A DNA stretch of 64,000 nt from Paramixta manurensis (lineage in GTDB: Bacteria; Pseudomonadota; Gammaproteobacteria; Enterobacterales; Enterobacteriaceae), in assembly GCF_013285385.1 (NCBI RefSeq), contig NZ_CP054212.1, positions 2,914,001 through 2,978,000 of the forward strand. Reading direction: 5' to 3'. The notes under the pieces are model-generated. The model worked only from the letters and a program-made list of their open reading frames with translations. It was not told where the DNA came from and ran no database searches. Positions 8,247-16,281 of this stretch are shown piece by piece. Both the position numbers and the translations under genes were made by a program. Each line of letters begins with the position of its first letter. Within the stretch, counting starts at the first letter, position 1.

Positions 8247-9395
8247 ATGTCAACAACCAAGGGCTGGTCCACCGAACTGGAGGGGCTGCGTGGGTTTGCG
8301 TCACTCTGGGTATTGCTGGGCCATGCCAGCCTACTGGTGCATTGCGCCATTCCCATCATCTCGTTACCCAGTATCGGCGTTGATCTGTTTATTTTGCTGT
8401 CGGGTTACCTGATGGCGAAAAACTATATTGAACGTCAAGAAAAAGAGCCCTGGACCAGCGCCAATACCGTGAAGAAGTTCTGGATCCGTCGCTTTTTCCG
8501 TATTGCGCCGCTGTACTATTTATTATTGATTGTGGCGGTGATCAATGGCCCCTGGTTTGGTGAAATGCGCGATACTATCGCCCACTTCTATCCCTCAACG
8601 GCAACCGCCACCTCACGTTATTCCGACCAGTCGCTGAGTAATATTTTTGCGCATTTGAGTTTTACCTTCGGTTTCCTGCCTAAGTACGGTTTTAATACGG
8701 TTCTGCCTGACTGGAGTATTGGCCTGGAGATGCAGTTCTATCTGCTGTTCCCGTTTATTATGCTGCTCACGCTGCGTCTCGGCTATGCGGCAACGCTGAT
8801 CAGTCTGATGGTGCTGTGCGCGCTCGGTCGTTTTGCGCTGGCGGACTATTATCAGGCGTTTGAAATGCCCTCGCTGATCCTGATTAAACTGCATATGTTT
8901 ATCGCCGGGATGCTGCTGGCAGAGGCGGTGCGGCGCAAGAATATCGGCTTTGTATTATTGGCGTTAATCGCGCCGGTATTCAGCGCCATCATCGCAATTG
9001 GCGTCAGCAAATTGCAGATTATCTTTGAAGCCGCGATGATTATCGGAATGGCTGCGGTGCTGTGGCAGTACAAACCTGGCGCGTTGCTGGCAAAAGTGGT
9101 TTACCTGCCGCGTGCTATTTTAACCCACCGTATCAGTACCTGGCTGGGTGATGTTTCCTACTCGGTTTATCTGCTGCATCTGTTAATTGTGGTGCCTGCC
9201 ATCGCGATTTTACTGCGCGACTATCATCTGGATGCGCTCTCCGCACCGCTGCGTTTTGCCGCTATTTGTGCGGTGGTGTTGCCGATCACTTACGGCCTCG
9301 CGACATTACTGTATCGCTATGTCGAGAAACCGGGCATTTTGTTGGGCAAACGGGTACTGGCCCCGCGCCCGGCGGAACGTGATTTGGTTGGTTAA
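8247..9395 (+). CDS. Acyltransferase-3 family integral membrane protein (OafA-like)
   Basis: 382 residues with about ten TM segments. The N-terminus has the acyltransferase-3 signature: E-L-E-G-L-R-G-F-A in TM1, conserved H26 in LLGHASLL, then GVDLFILLSGYLM and RRFFRIAPLYY. These enzymes O-acylate sugars of LPS, EPS or other surface glycans using cytoplasmic acyl-CoA. There is no SGNH partner domain, so it is the short form. ATG 8247 follows GAGGGTAAAAC. It lies alone between dacD and the deoR-type regulator, away from the polysaccharide loci, so its substrate cannot be told; succinylation rather than acetylation is possible. The 275 bp upstream of it show no other feature. Confidence 0.85.
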   Translation: MSTTKGWSTELEGLRGFASLWVLLGHASLLVHCAIPIISLPSIGVDLFILLSGYLMAKNYIERQEKEPWTSANTVKKFWIRRFFRIAPLYYLLLIVAVINGPWFGEMRDTIAHFYPSTATATSRYSDQSLSNIFAHLSFTFGFLPKYGFNTVLPDWSIGLEMQFYLLFPFIMLLTLRLGYAATLISLMVLCALGRFALADYYQAFEMPSLILIKLHMFIAGMLLAEAVRRKNIGFVLLALIAPVFSAIIAIGVSKLQIIFEAAMIIGMAAVLWQYKPGALLAKVVYLPRAILTHRISTWLGDVSYSVYLLHLLIVVPAIAILLRDYHLDALSAPLRFAAICAVVLPITYGLATLLYRYVEKPGILLGKRVLAPRPAERDLVG

Positions 9396-9413
9396 CGAAA
9401 AGAAACCTGATCG

Positions 9414-9445
9414 ACCCGGCGCAGCCTCTTCGCCGGGTTTTTTAT
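9414..9445. terminator. Intrinsic terminator after the acyltransferase gene
   Basis: ACCCGGCG (9414-9421) and CGCCGGGT (9431-9438) form an 8-bp GC-rich stem followed by TTTTTATT. It lies between convergent genes. On the minus strand the hairpin is followed by GGTTTCTTTTCG, so it probably also ends the deoR-type transcript. Confidence 0.88.
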
Positions 9446-9455
9446 TGCCTGTCAA

Positions 9456-10214
9456 TCAGGTCAAATGCAACGTGACCGCAGAATCAGCCAGTTGCTGGGT
9501 AAGCTCGGCGGGCGCACGGCTATCAGTAATCACATCGGTCAGCCGCGTTAACGGCTCCACGCAATACAGAGAATACGCGCCATATTTACTGCTATCAGCC
9601 AACAGCACACGCCGACGCGCATTCGCCAGCAATGCCTGCTTTAACGTGGCCTTCTCTTCGGTTGGCGTAGTAATCCCTTTCTCTGTGCTCCAGGAGTTGC
9701 AACTTACGAAAGCAATATCGGGCCATACCGCGTGGAGTAACCGCAAACTATGATCGCCAATACAGGACTGGCTGCTGTCATCAATCCGCCCTCCTGCGAC
9801 CGTCACTTCAATCTGCTTAAACTCCGACAAAAACAGGGCGATGTGCAAATCCACCGTGATCACCCGTAGCGGTAAGTGCGTAAGCTGACGCGCCAATTCC
9901 AGCATGGTGGTGCCCGCATCAAGCACCACCGAATCGCCGGGTTTAATCAGCGAAAGCGCCTGTTGCGCAATCGCGCGTTTTTCCGCCTGATTACGCAGTT
10001 GCTTTTCATTGGTGGTGGGCTGGCTGGGGATAAAACGATTGAGCGCCACGCCGCCGTGACTGCGGTTAATCACACCTTGCTCATCCAGCTTAATCAAATC
10101 ACGCCGGATGGTGGCGGGCGACGCATCAAGCGCATTGACCAATTGGTCGACGGTCACCAAATTGTGGCCTTTTAAAAAAGCCACAATCTGTTCTAAACGA
10201 GGCTGTCCCTTCAT
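9456..10214 (-). CDS. DeoR-family regulator of the four-carbon acid sugar operon
   Basis: 252 residues. The N-terminal DeoR HTH (RLEQIVAFLKGHNLVTVDQLV, ASPATIRRDLIKLDEQGVINRSHGG) is followed by a DeoRC ligand domain with the phosphosugar-binding patterns VVLDAGTTMLELA and VLLADSSKYG. Resembles YgbI-type regulators that sit next to DUF1537-kinase operons. It ends the transcription unit kdgT-dtnK-pdxA2 with 13 bp to the pdxA2 stop, so it is probably co-transcribed and autoregulatory. The likely operator is the palindrome at 13455-13470. The effector is unknown, presumably a phosphorylated intermediate. Confidence 0.87.
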   Translation of the reverse strand: MKGQPRLEQIVAFLKGHNLVTVDQLVNALDASPATIRRDLIKLDEQGVINRSHGGVALNRFIPSQPTTNEKQLRNQAEKRAIAQQALSLIKPGDSVVLDAGTTMLELARQLTHLPLRVITVDLHIALFLSEFKQIEVTVAGGRIDDSSQSCIGDHSLRLLHAVWPDIAFVSCNSWSTEKGITTPTEEKATLKQALLANARRRVLLADSSKYGAYSLYCVEPLTRLTDVITDSRAPAELTQQLADSAVTLHLT

Positions 10215-10227
10215 AGCATCCGTTACA

Positions 10228-11211
10228 TTACGCCAGTTCTAAGGCGAGCTTGATCGAGATTTCCATGCTCTCAGACTTTGCCTGACCTGTCCAGGCGATA
10301 TCAAAGGCGGTGCCGTGGTCTGCCGAGGTGCGGATAAACGGCAAACCGGCGGTGATATTTACACCATCGTAAAAACCCAGTAGCTTCAGCGGAATATGCC
10401 CCTGATCGTGATACATCGCCACCACCATGTCATATTTCCCTTCATAGGCTTGCAAATAGACGGTGTCTGGCGGGCAAGGCCCGTAAGCATCGATGCCCTG
10501 GCGTTTCATCTCTTCGATTGCCGGGCCGACGATCTTGATCTCTTCATCGCCAAACAAACCATGCTCACCCGCGTGCGGGTTGACGCCTGCCACCGCAATG
10601 CGTGGGGCGCTGTAACCAACACGGCGCAAGAAAGTATCCGCCATGCCGATCACCGTCTCCACCCGCTGGCGGTTCAGCGTATCGAGGAATTTACGCAGCG
10701 CGATATGGGTCGTAACGTGAATCACTTTCAGCCGATCGGTGTACAACACCATGGCGTAATCACGGCTGTTGGTCAGCTTCGCCAGCAGTTCGGTGTGCCC
10801 GGGATAAAGATGCCCGGCCGCATGCAGCGCTTCTTTATTCAGCGGCGCGGTGGCGATTGCCTGTACCTCATTCGCCATCGCCAGTTCGCAAGCGCGTTCA
10901 ATGCAGCGGTACGCCAAATCACCGGCCATTGGCTGCACTTCACCGGGTTTCAGCGCGGCCGGATCGGCTAACGGCACGTCAATCACATTCACCACGCCCG
11001 GCGCAAAAACCGCCTCCGCTACCTGCTTAATCGCCTTAAGCTCTACCGGCGGTGTAATCGACAAGGCCTGAATGCGGCGTAGCGTTGCCAAACAACCAAT
11101 CACGACCGCACGGCTTCCCGCCAGCTCCCCTTTCCCCAACGCTTTCAAAATAATTTCCGGGCCAATACCGGCCGGATCGCCCATGGTGATGGCAATAGTT
11201 TTATTTGTCAC
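10228..11211 (-). CDS. pdxA2: PdxA2-type 4-phospho-threonate/erythronate dehydrogenase
   Basis: 327 residues of the PdxA family (MGDPAGIGPEI near residue 10, metal/substrate residues in HITHxA-like VTTHIALRKF, PHAGEHG and MYHDQGHIPLK). In this context the enzyme is the PdxA2 paralogue, which oxidises 4-phospho-D-threonate or 4-phospho-D-erythronate with NAD+, followed by decarboxylation to dihydroxyacetone phosphate, rather than the vitamin B6 enzyme. The GTG at 11211 is preceded by GAGGAG at 8 nt and overlaps the dtnK 3' end by 11 nt; the longer frame to 11301 runs into dtnK and lacks homology. Confidence 0.88.
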   Translation of the reverse strand: MTNKTIAITMGDPAGIGPEIILKALGKGELAGSRAVVIGCLATLRRIQALSITPPVELKAIKQVAEAVFAPGVVNVIDVPLADPAALKPGEVQPMAGDLAYRCIERACELAMANEVQAIATAPLNKEALHAAGHLYPGHTELLAKLTNSRDYAMVLYTDRLKVIHVTTHIALRKFLDTLNRQRVETVIGMADTFLRRVGYSAPRIAVAGVNPHAGEHGLFGDEEIKIVGPAIEEMKRQGIDAYGPCPPDTVYLQAYEGKYDMVVAMYHDQGHIPLKLLGFYDGVNITAGLPFIRTSADHGTAFDIAWTGQAKSESMEISIKLALELA

Positions 11212-12475
11212 TGTACATCTCCTCAATAAAATAAAGCGCATCGCGCAGCGTGCTTTCGTCGCCAAAACCACCGGCTTTGGTAATAACCGGTAAGTCATCA
11301 ATATCGCTGTTGATAAACGTGCCGCACGGCACGCACGGCGTCACTTCGTGGGTAATGCGATAGCCCTGAGCGCCTAATGCGCGCGCCACCGCGATAGCAA
11401 TATCGCCGCCGGTCAGAAACAACCCGCCGACACGCGCCCGGCCAAGAATTTGCCGGGTCATTTCGCCGAGCCGATGTCCAATGGTTTCGCCCAGTTCTTG
11501 CCGCGTCATGTGGTAACGCTGGCACAGGCTATCGATGCCTAACCGCGCCTGTTCATCGCGGCAGGTACGTAGCACGCAGTGGCGTTGCTGGTTTAACACC
11601 TCAACCGCCATGCCAATATCCTGCATCATGGCGGCAATCCCGGCGGGCTGGAGTAACGCGTCAATATCGACATCAATAATGGTTAGCGACTTTTCACGTG
11701 CGGCGAAGGCGATTTGTTTACGCGTTGCCTCGCTCATTGAACCGGCCACCGCCAACACCGGCAGTTGCTGTGGCGCAGCGCGATAAAAGTTGACCGGCAA
11801 CGCGTTAGCCAGACCGGCGGCACCCACCAAGACATAGGGCAGTTCTAAACGCATTACTGCGCGAGCGATGCGTGCTAAATCGCTGTCACTTTCAGCATCC
11901 AGCACCACAATGGCGCGCGCCTCTTCGGCACAGGACGCCAGCCGCGCGGTCAGATCGCCGTGGCGTATGTTTTCCAGGTCAAGCTCATACACCGGCAAAT
12001 CGGTTTGCTGACCCAGTAGCGTTTTAATTCGCGAGGATAAAATTGGGGTTTTCGGATCGGTAGCAAACTCGGTTTCCGCCAATGCAACACCGTGTACCAG
12101 ACACTCGCCATTAACCGTGGTACGCCCGGCGGAAGGGATCGCCGCCGCCACAATCGCTAACCGTGCGCCACTGAGGTTCAGCGCGGTTTCAACTTCCGCA
12201 CCGATATTGCCACGCAAGGTTGAATCAATCTTTTTATAAATTTGCAGCGGCGCAGAATCGCTTTTCCCGCAGGCTTCTACGACCTGCGCAACGCGGGCGC
12301 GCGCCGCCTCAGACGACAGTGCGCGGCTTTCGGTATTCACTACCAATACATCGGCGCGCGCCGCAGCCGGAACATGCGTGTCCAGTACCACTTCGGTACG
12401 CGCGCCTTTTTTTGCCAATTGGACGCCGGTGTCATTGGCGCCGGTAAAATCATCGGCAATGACCAACATTTTCAT
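11201..12475 (-). CDS. dtnK: Four-carbon acid sugar kinase (DUF1537), DtnK/DenK-like
   Basis: 424 residues. The N-terminal domain has MLVIADDFTGANDTGVQLAK and the signature YKKIDSTLRGNIGAE; the C-terminal nucleotide-binding domain has FLTGGDIAIAVARALG and the ending PVITKAGGFGDESTL. DUF1537 kinases were assigned to D-threonate (DtnK), D-erythronate (DenK) and related acid sugars. The grouping with pdxA2 and a KdgT-type permease matches the Salmonella D-threonate cluster. D-threonate versus D-erythronate cannot be told from sequence by eye. The start overlaps the kdgT stop (ATGA). Confidence 0.87.
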   Translation of the reverse strand: MKMLVIADDFTGANDTGVQLAKKGARTEVVLDTHVPAAARADVLVVNTESRALSSEAARARVAQVVEACGKSDSAPLQIYKKIDSTLRGNIGAEVETALNLSGARLAIVAAAIPSAGRTTVNGECLVHGVALAETEFATDPKTPILSSRIKTLLGQQTDLPVYELDLENIRHGDLTARLASCAEEARAIVVLDAESDSDLARIARAVMRLELPYVLVGAAGLANALPVNFYRAAPQQLPVLAVAGSMSEATRKQIAFAAREKSLTIIDVDIDALLQPAGIAAMMQDIGMAVEVLNQQRHCVLRTCRDEQARLGIDSLCQRYHMTRQELGETIGHRLGEMTRQILGRARVGGLFLTGGDIAIAVARALGAQGYRITHEVTPCVPCGTFINSDIDDLPVITKAGGFGDESTLRDALYFIEEMYSDK

Positions 12476-13428
12476 GCGTTTTTCTCCACCTGAGTGGCTG
12501 CCGCCGCATTGCGCTTCGCGACCCAGGCTGTTAACAAGGGGGTCAGTAACGCAGTAGTAATAACCGAGGTCGCAACCAGCGGGGTCGCTGCCGCTGCCAC
12601 GGAGGCAAAATGCGGATCGGCCTGCGCAATCGCCAGCGGTGTCGCCACCGCATTACCGGCGGTGCTGGAGGCTGCCGCGCCTGCCACGCCAGAGCCGCCG
12701 ACCAGGCGATCAACCCGAATATTAAAGAATCCGCCAATAAAGGTGGTAAAAATTCCCAGACAGACACCCACTACGCCGCCAGTCAGCAACATGTCCAGAT
12801 TGATCCCCGCGCCTAACGCAAAGGCGAATAAGGGAATGAATACCGGTGCGCCTCGGGTCAGAAAATCACGCATTTGTGGGTCAAGATTACCGAGGATCAT
12901 CCCGACCAAAATAGGCACAATCACCGCGACCAACGCCATTAATGGGATGTTGGCTAAGCCGGCGGCGCCGAGCGCAATCATGGTAAACAGTGGGCCATCG
13001 CCCAGTGACAAAATTGAAATCGCCCCAACGTCTCGCTCAGTGCCGTACTCGCCAACCAGCGCGGCATACAGCCCGCCGTTGGCGTTACTGAACGCGGCGA
13101 TGACCGCCAAGCTGCTCAAACCAAATATTCCTGCCGAGCCAAACAGATGTTCAATACCGAAACCGAGCACTACGCCGATCAATACTTTGGTTACGGTGAT
13201 GGTGGTACCTTGCAGTAATGCGCGAGGCGCGGCTTTAAAACTGATGCCAGCGCCGGTACAGAGTAGGAACGCGCCAATCAGCGGTAACGCGCCGTGCTTG
13301 AAAAGTGCGGAGGTGAAACCGCCAATCTCTAATACACCCGGCGCAAAGGTGTTCAGCAGTGCCGCAATAATCAGCGGCACCAGCATCATGCCTCCCGGTA
13401 GCTTTTCTATCGTTGCTTTGATCTTCAT
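12472..13428 (-). CDS. kdgT: KdgT-family (2-keto-3-deoxygluconate:H+ symporter-like) permease
   Basis: 318 residues, ~10 TM segments. Family hallmarks are present: MKIKATIEKLPGGMMLVPL at the N-terminus, ANGGLYAALVGEYGTERDVGA, LGNLDPQMRDFL and GSGVAGAAASSTAGNAVATP. KdgT imports 2-keto-3-deoxygluconate in E. coli, but members next to dtnK-pdxA2 are expected to import D-threonate or D-erythronate. I chose ATG 13428 (MKIKATIE, matching KdgT; GAGGG upstream); the frame opens at 13461. First gene of the operon, with an excellent -10 box and palindrome 27-44 bp upstream. Confidence 0.88.
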   Translation of the reverse strand: MKIKATIEKLPGGMMLVPLIIAALLNTFAPGVLEIGGFTSALFKHGALPLIGAFLLCTGAGISFKAAPRALLQGTTITVTKVLIGVVLGFGIEHLFGSAGIFGLSSLAVIAAFSNANGGLYAALVGEYGTERDVGAISILSLGDGPLFTMIALGAAGLANIPLMALVAVIVPILVGMILGNLDPQMRDFLTRGAPVFIPLFAFALGAGINLDMLLTGGVVGVCLGIFTTFIGGFFNIRVDRLVGGSGVAGAAASSTAGNAVATPLAIAQADPHFASVAAAATPLVATSVITTALLTPLLTAWVAKRNAAAATQVEKNA

Positions 13429-13454
13429 GTTTGCCCTCACGATATGATTTAATT

Positions 13455-13472
13455 TAATCACATGTGATTATA
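13455..13472 (-). promoter_or_regulatory. kdgT operon -10 box overlapping a perfect palindromic operator
   Basis: TAATCACATGTGATTA (13455-13470) is a perfect 16-bp palindrome. On the minus strand TATAAT (13472-13467) overlaps its upstream half. The start of kdgT is 27 bp further on. A repressor bound here would block RNA polymerase; the DeoR-family protein of the same operon is the natural candidate. A second imperfect repeat TTGATT-AAAAAA-AATCAA lies at about 13525-13542. No convincing -35 is visible, suggesting activator help. Confidence 0.65.
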
Positions 13473-13585
13473 TTGAGTCAATTAGCAATAAAATGAGATC
13501 CGGATCGCCATTTATGACGAATAGTTGATTAAAAAAAATCAATCATGCGTGAATGTGCGCGATGTGGAAACGAAAGGAGTGCCAG

Positions 13586-13834
13586 TTAGCGGTCTTTTAC
13601 TTCAACCAGAATCAGCGGGCATTTTTTAACCCGGCAGGCGCTGCTGTAGGCGAGTGAGCAGACGGAACACAGGTCGCGTACTTCGGACTCATATTCATAT
13701 TCAATGTAGCAACGGAAAGCAGCGCCATAAGAGCTTAAACGAGAGAAGCGCTGGGGCTCAAGGAGCTCGTCCAGTTGCATGAAGGTCAGTGCTGAAGGGT
13801 TATGATACCCAACGCGAACGCGATAAATAGTCAT
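13586..13834 (-). CDS. Small Cys-rich hypothetical protein
   Basis: 82 residues, not recognised. Begins MTIYRVRVGYHNPSAL and holds acidic/aromatic stretches (YIEYEYESEVRD), then four cysteines in the second half, LCSVC and later SSACRVKKC. C-x2-C ... C-x4-C spacing could bind zinc or an Fe-S cluster, which is inference. No strong ribosome binding site is visible upstream of the ATG at 13834. It sits alone between the kdgT promoter and sbcB. The remaining 293 bp to sbcB contain no ORF or hairpin I can support. Likely real because composition and length are coherent, but it may be a chance ORF. Confidence 0.5.
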   Translation of the reverse strand: MTIYRVRVGYHNPSALTFMQLDELLEPQRFSRLSSYGAAFRCYIEYEYESEVRDLCSVCSLAYSSACRVKKCPLILVEVKDR

Positions 13835-14127
13835 AGCGATAGAATGACGAAGACTTAGCGCGGTCGCTAACTGTTCTTAGTTGTTACTGGAATAGGAAAA
13901 GGTAATCAGTGGGTGGTGCTGTAAAGCGGTTCTGCTTTCATCTGCTGATGAAAACGTTGTGGACGATGCGCGCTTATTTCCTGCCGCAAACGTAATAGAG
14001 CACGCGGGCAATACCTGGGCTTTATCGCAGCATATGCGGTATATTGGGTGGCGAATAAGATACATGACGACATCTAAGCGACGCCCGGCGCGTATTAGGT
14101 ATGAAATCCCGACAATAATGGCCTTTC

Positions 14128-15552
14128 ATGAGCAACGATAAACCACGCACCTTCCTGTTCCACGACTATGAAACCTTTGGCAAAAGCCCCTCGCTTGACC
14201 GGCCCGCGCAGTTCGCCGGGATCCGAACCGATGAGGATTTCACTATCATTGGCGAACCGGAAGTGTTCTATTGCCAGCCTGCTGATGATTATCTTCCGCA
14301 GCCTGAAGCGGTGATGATTACCGGCATCACGCCGCAGCAGGCGATAGCGCGCGGCGTTAACGAAGCCGAGTTCGCCCGCCGCATTCATGCCCTGTTTAGC
14401 GAGCCAAATACCTGTGTGGTGGGCTATAACAATGTCCGTTTCGATGATGAAGTGACGCGTAATATTTTTTATCGTAACTTCTACGATCCTTACGCCTGGA
14501 GCTGGCAACACGGTAATTCGCGCTGGGATCTGCTTGATGTGATGCGCGCGTGCTATGCACTGCGCCCGGAGGGAATTACCTGGCCGGAAAATGAAGCGGG
14601 CCTCCCCTCTTTTCGGCTTGAGCATCTGACCAAGGCTAACGGCGTGGAACATGCCAATGCGCATGATGCGATGTCCGATGTGTACGCCACGCTGGCAATG
14701 GCGAAGCTGGTTAAAGAAAAGCAGCCGAAACTGTTCTCTTTTCTGTACAGCCACCGCACCAAACAAAAAATCACCACGCTGATTGATATTCCGCAAATGA
14801 AACCGTTGGTGCATATTTCCGGTATGTTTGGCGCATTGAATGGCAACACCAGTTGGATAGCGCCGCTTGCCTGGCATCCGGACAACCGTAACGCGCTGAT
14901 TACCTGTGATTTAGCCGGCGATATTACGCCGCTACTGGAACTGGATGCCACGACGCTTCGCGAGCGGCTTTATACCCGCCGCGACGCGCTGGGCACCCAT
15001 TCACCGGTGCCGATTAAACTGGTACATATCAATAAATGTCCGGTACTGGCGCCCGCCAATACACTGCGCCCCGAAGACGCCGAACGTCTCGGTATTGATC
15101 GCCAACGTTGCCTCGACAATCTGACGCTGCTACGCCAACATCCTGAGGTGCGTGAAAAAGTGGTCACGCTGTTCGCGGAAGCCGAACCCTTTACTCCGTC
15201 AGATGACGTTGATGCACAGCTTTATGACGGGTTCTTTAGCGATGCCGATAAATCCGCGATGGCGATTATTCAACAAACTAACCCAACCAATCTGCCCGCG
15301 CTGGATTTAACCTTTAACGATAGACGTATTGAAAAGTTGTTATTTCGTTATCGCGCGCGCAACTTTCCCGGCACGCTGGATGATAGTGAGCAGCAACGTT
15401 GGCTTCAGCATCGCCGTGAAGCGCTGCATGAGGGGCGGGTGGAAAGTTATTTACTGGAACTTGACGCGCTGTTTGCCCTACACCAAGGCAACGCAGAGAA
15501 AGAGGCGCAGCTTAAAGCGCTATTTGAATACGCTCGCCAGCTGGTTTCCTGA
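14128..15552 (+). CDS. sbcB: Exodeoxyribonuclease I
   Basis: 474 residues (E. coli 475). The N-terminal DnaQ-like exonuclease domain begins FLFHDYETFG with catalytic D13 and E15; NNVRFDDEVTR and the ExoIII motif HANAHDAMSDVYAT follow. Then come the SH3-like and C-terminal helical domains of ExoI (WLQHRREALHE near the end). It degrades single-stranded DNA 3' to 5' in recombination and mismatch repair and binds SSB. In E. coli it lies near dacD; here the kdgT operon and a small ORF have been inserted between them. Confidence 0.97.
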   Translation: MSNDKPRTFLFHDYETFGKSPSLDRPAQFAGIRTDEDFTIIGEPEVFYCQPADDYLPQPEAVMITGITPQQAIARGVNEAEFARRIHALFSEPNTCVVGYNNVRFDDEVTRNIFYRNFYDPYAWSWQHGNSRWDLLDVMRACYALRPEGITWPENEAGLPSFRLEHLTKANGVEHANAHDAMSDVYATLAMAKLVKEKQPKLFSFLYSHRTKQKITTLIDIPQMKPLVHISGMFGALNGNTSWIAPLAWHPDNRNALITCDLAGDITPLLELDATTLRERLYTRRDALGTHSPVPIKLVHINKCPVLAPANTLRPEDAERLGIDRQRCLDNLTLLRQHPEVREKVVTLFAEAEPFTPSDDVDAQLYDGFFSDADKSAMAIIQQTNPTNLPALDLTFNDRRIEKLLFRYRARNFPGTLDDSEQQRWLQHRREALHEGRVESYLLELDALFALHQGNAEKEAQLKALFEYARQLVS

Positions 15553-15556
15553 AGTG

Positions 15557-15587
15557 ATGGCGGCAGGCCATTGCTCCCTGCCGCCAT
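15557..15587. other. Strong hairpin between convergent sbcB and yfaZ
   Basis: ATGGCGGCAGG (15557-15567) pairs perfectly with CCTGCCGCCAT (15577-15587), an 11-bp stem with a 9-nt loop, 5 bp past the sbcB stop and 7 bp from the yfaZ stop. No U-tract follows on either strand, so it is a shared 3'-end hairpin or Rho-type end rather than a canonical intrinsic terminator. Confidence 0.6.
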
Positions 15588-15593
15588 TAGCCA

Positions 15594-16139
15594 CTAAAAG
15601 CGCACTGACGCGCCAATATACGGGCCATCGGACAGCACGTTATCTTTGTGGCCGTCTTTATTATTCAGCGCCATATATTTATAGCCAACCTGGACGTTAA
15701 GCAGAGAGATCGGGCTAAAGCTTACGCCAGCAGACCCTTCCTGATAGCTATCCAGGTGATCGGAAAAAGAGTCCGGCGAATAGTAGTACTCGCCATACAG
15801 ACCAAACATTTTGGTGACCGGCACCTGAACGCCGCCGCCCACCGCAACGGCGAACCCGTCTTTACCATCTTCAGGGCTGGTATATAGCGCTTTCACACCC
15901 GGTGATAAAAAGACCGACCCGACTTCAAGGTTGTAACCCAGTTTCACACCGGACGCGCTACCATCATGGTCGCTACGCATCCAGTTGCCGGACAAGCTTA
16001 ACCCTGGTGTGGTGGTACCCAGACCGAGATTCAGGTTGGTGTAGTGTTTACCCACATCAACGCTGCCCTCGATCGCCTGCGCGGCGCCTGCCGCGAGTAA
16101 CATTGCCACGCCACTGCTTAACAGCACTTTTTTGTTCAT
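15594..16139 (-). CDS. yfaZ: YfaZ-family outer membrane protein
   Basis: 181 residues. A signal peptide ends at AQA (residue ~22). The rest is a small beta-barrel-like protein with alternating aromatic strands (GLYGEYYYSPDSFSD, VQVGYKYMAL and DGPYIGASVRF with terminal F), matching YfaZ of E. coli (180 residues), an uncharacterised putative porin. The ATG at 16139 has GAGGGAG at 7 nt; the in-frame TTG two codons earlier is too close to that site. The gene is elsewhere in E. coli, so the location is a local rearrangement. Confidence 0.85.
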   Translation of the reverse strand: MNKKVLLSSGVAMLLAAGAAQAIEGSVDVGKHYTNLNLGLGTTTPGLSLSGNWMRSDHDGSASGVKLGYNLEVGSVFLSPGVKALYTSPEDGKDGFAVAVGGGVQVPVTKMFGLYGEYYYSPDSFSDHLDSYQEGSAGVSFSPISLLNVQVGYKYMALNNKDGHKDNVLSDGPYIGASVRF

Positions 16140-16241
16140 TGCCAAACTCCCTCGTTAATTGGCTTTATCCTGGACGGCGAAGCATAAACGAAGCTAAAAC
16201 AGATAAACAATCAGAGAGTGATGACTTTACATTACAGAAGT

Positions 16242-16264
16242 AAAAAAGGGCGCCGTAGCGCCCT
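16242..16264 (-). terminator. Intrinsic terminator of plaP
   Basis: On the minus strand GGGCGC-TACG-GCGCCC (16263-16248) is followed by six T (16247-16242), 18 bp downstream of the plaP stop. Canonical rho-independent terminator. Confidence 0.88.
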
Positions 16265-16281
16265 GAATAGCATGCGGTTAC

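Noticed and set aside
10396..10971. 191-codon open frame on the plus strand
   Set aside because: Antisense to pdxA2; His-rich translation, no ribosome site.
12494..13447. 317-codon open frame on the plus strand
   Set aside because: Antisense to kdgT, whose membrane protein matches the KdgT family throughout. The plus-strand translation is Ala/Pro/Thr-rich without domains, a typical mirror of a GC-rich TM gene.
14095..14877. 260-codon open frame on the minus strand
   Set aside because: Lies antisense within sbcB, which is unambiguous ExoI. The antisense protein is His/Arg-rich and without a start context.
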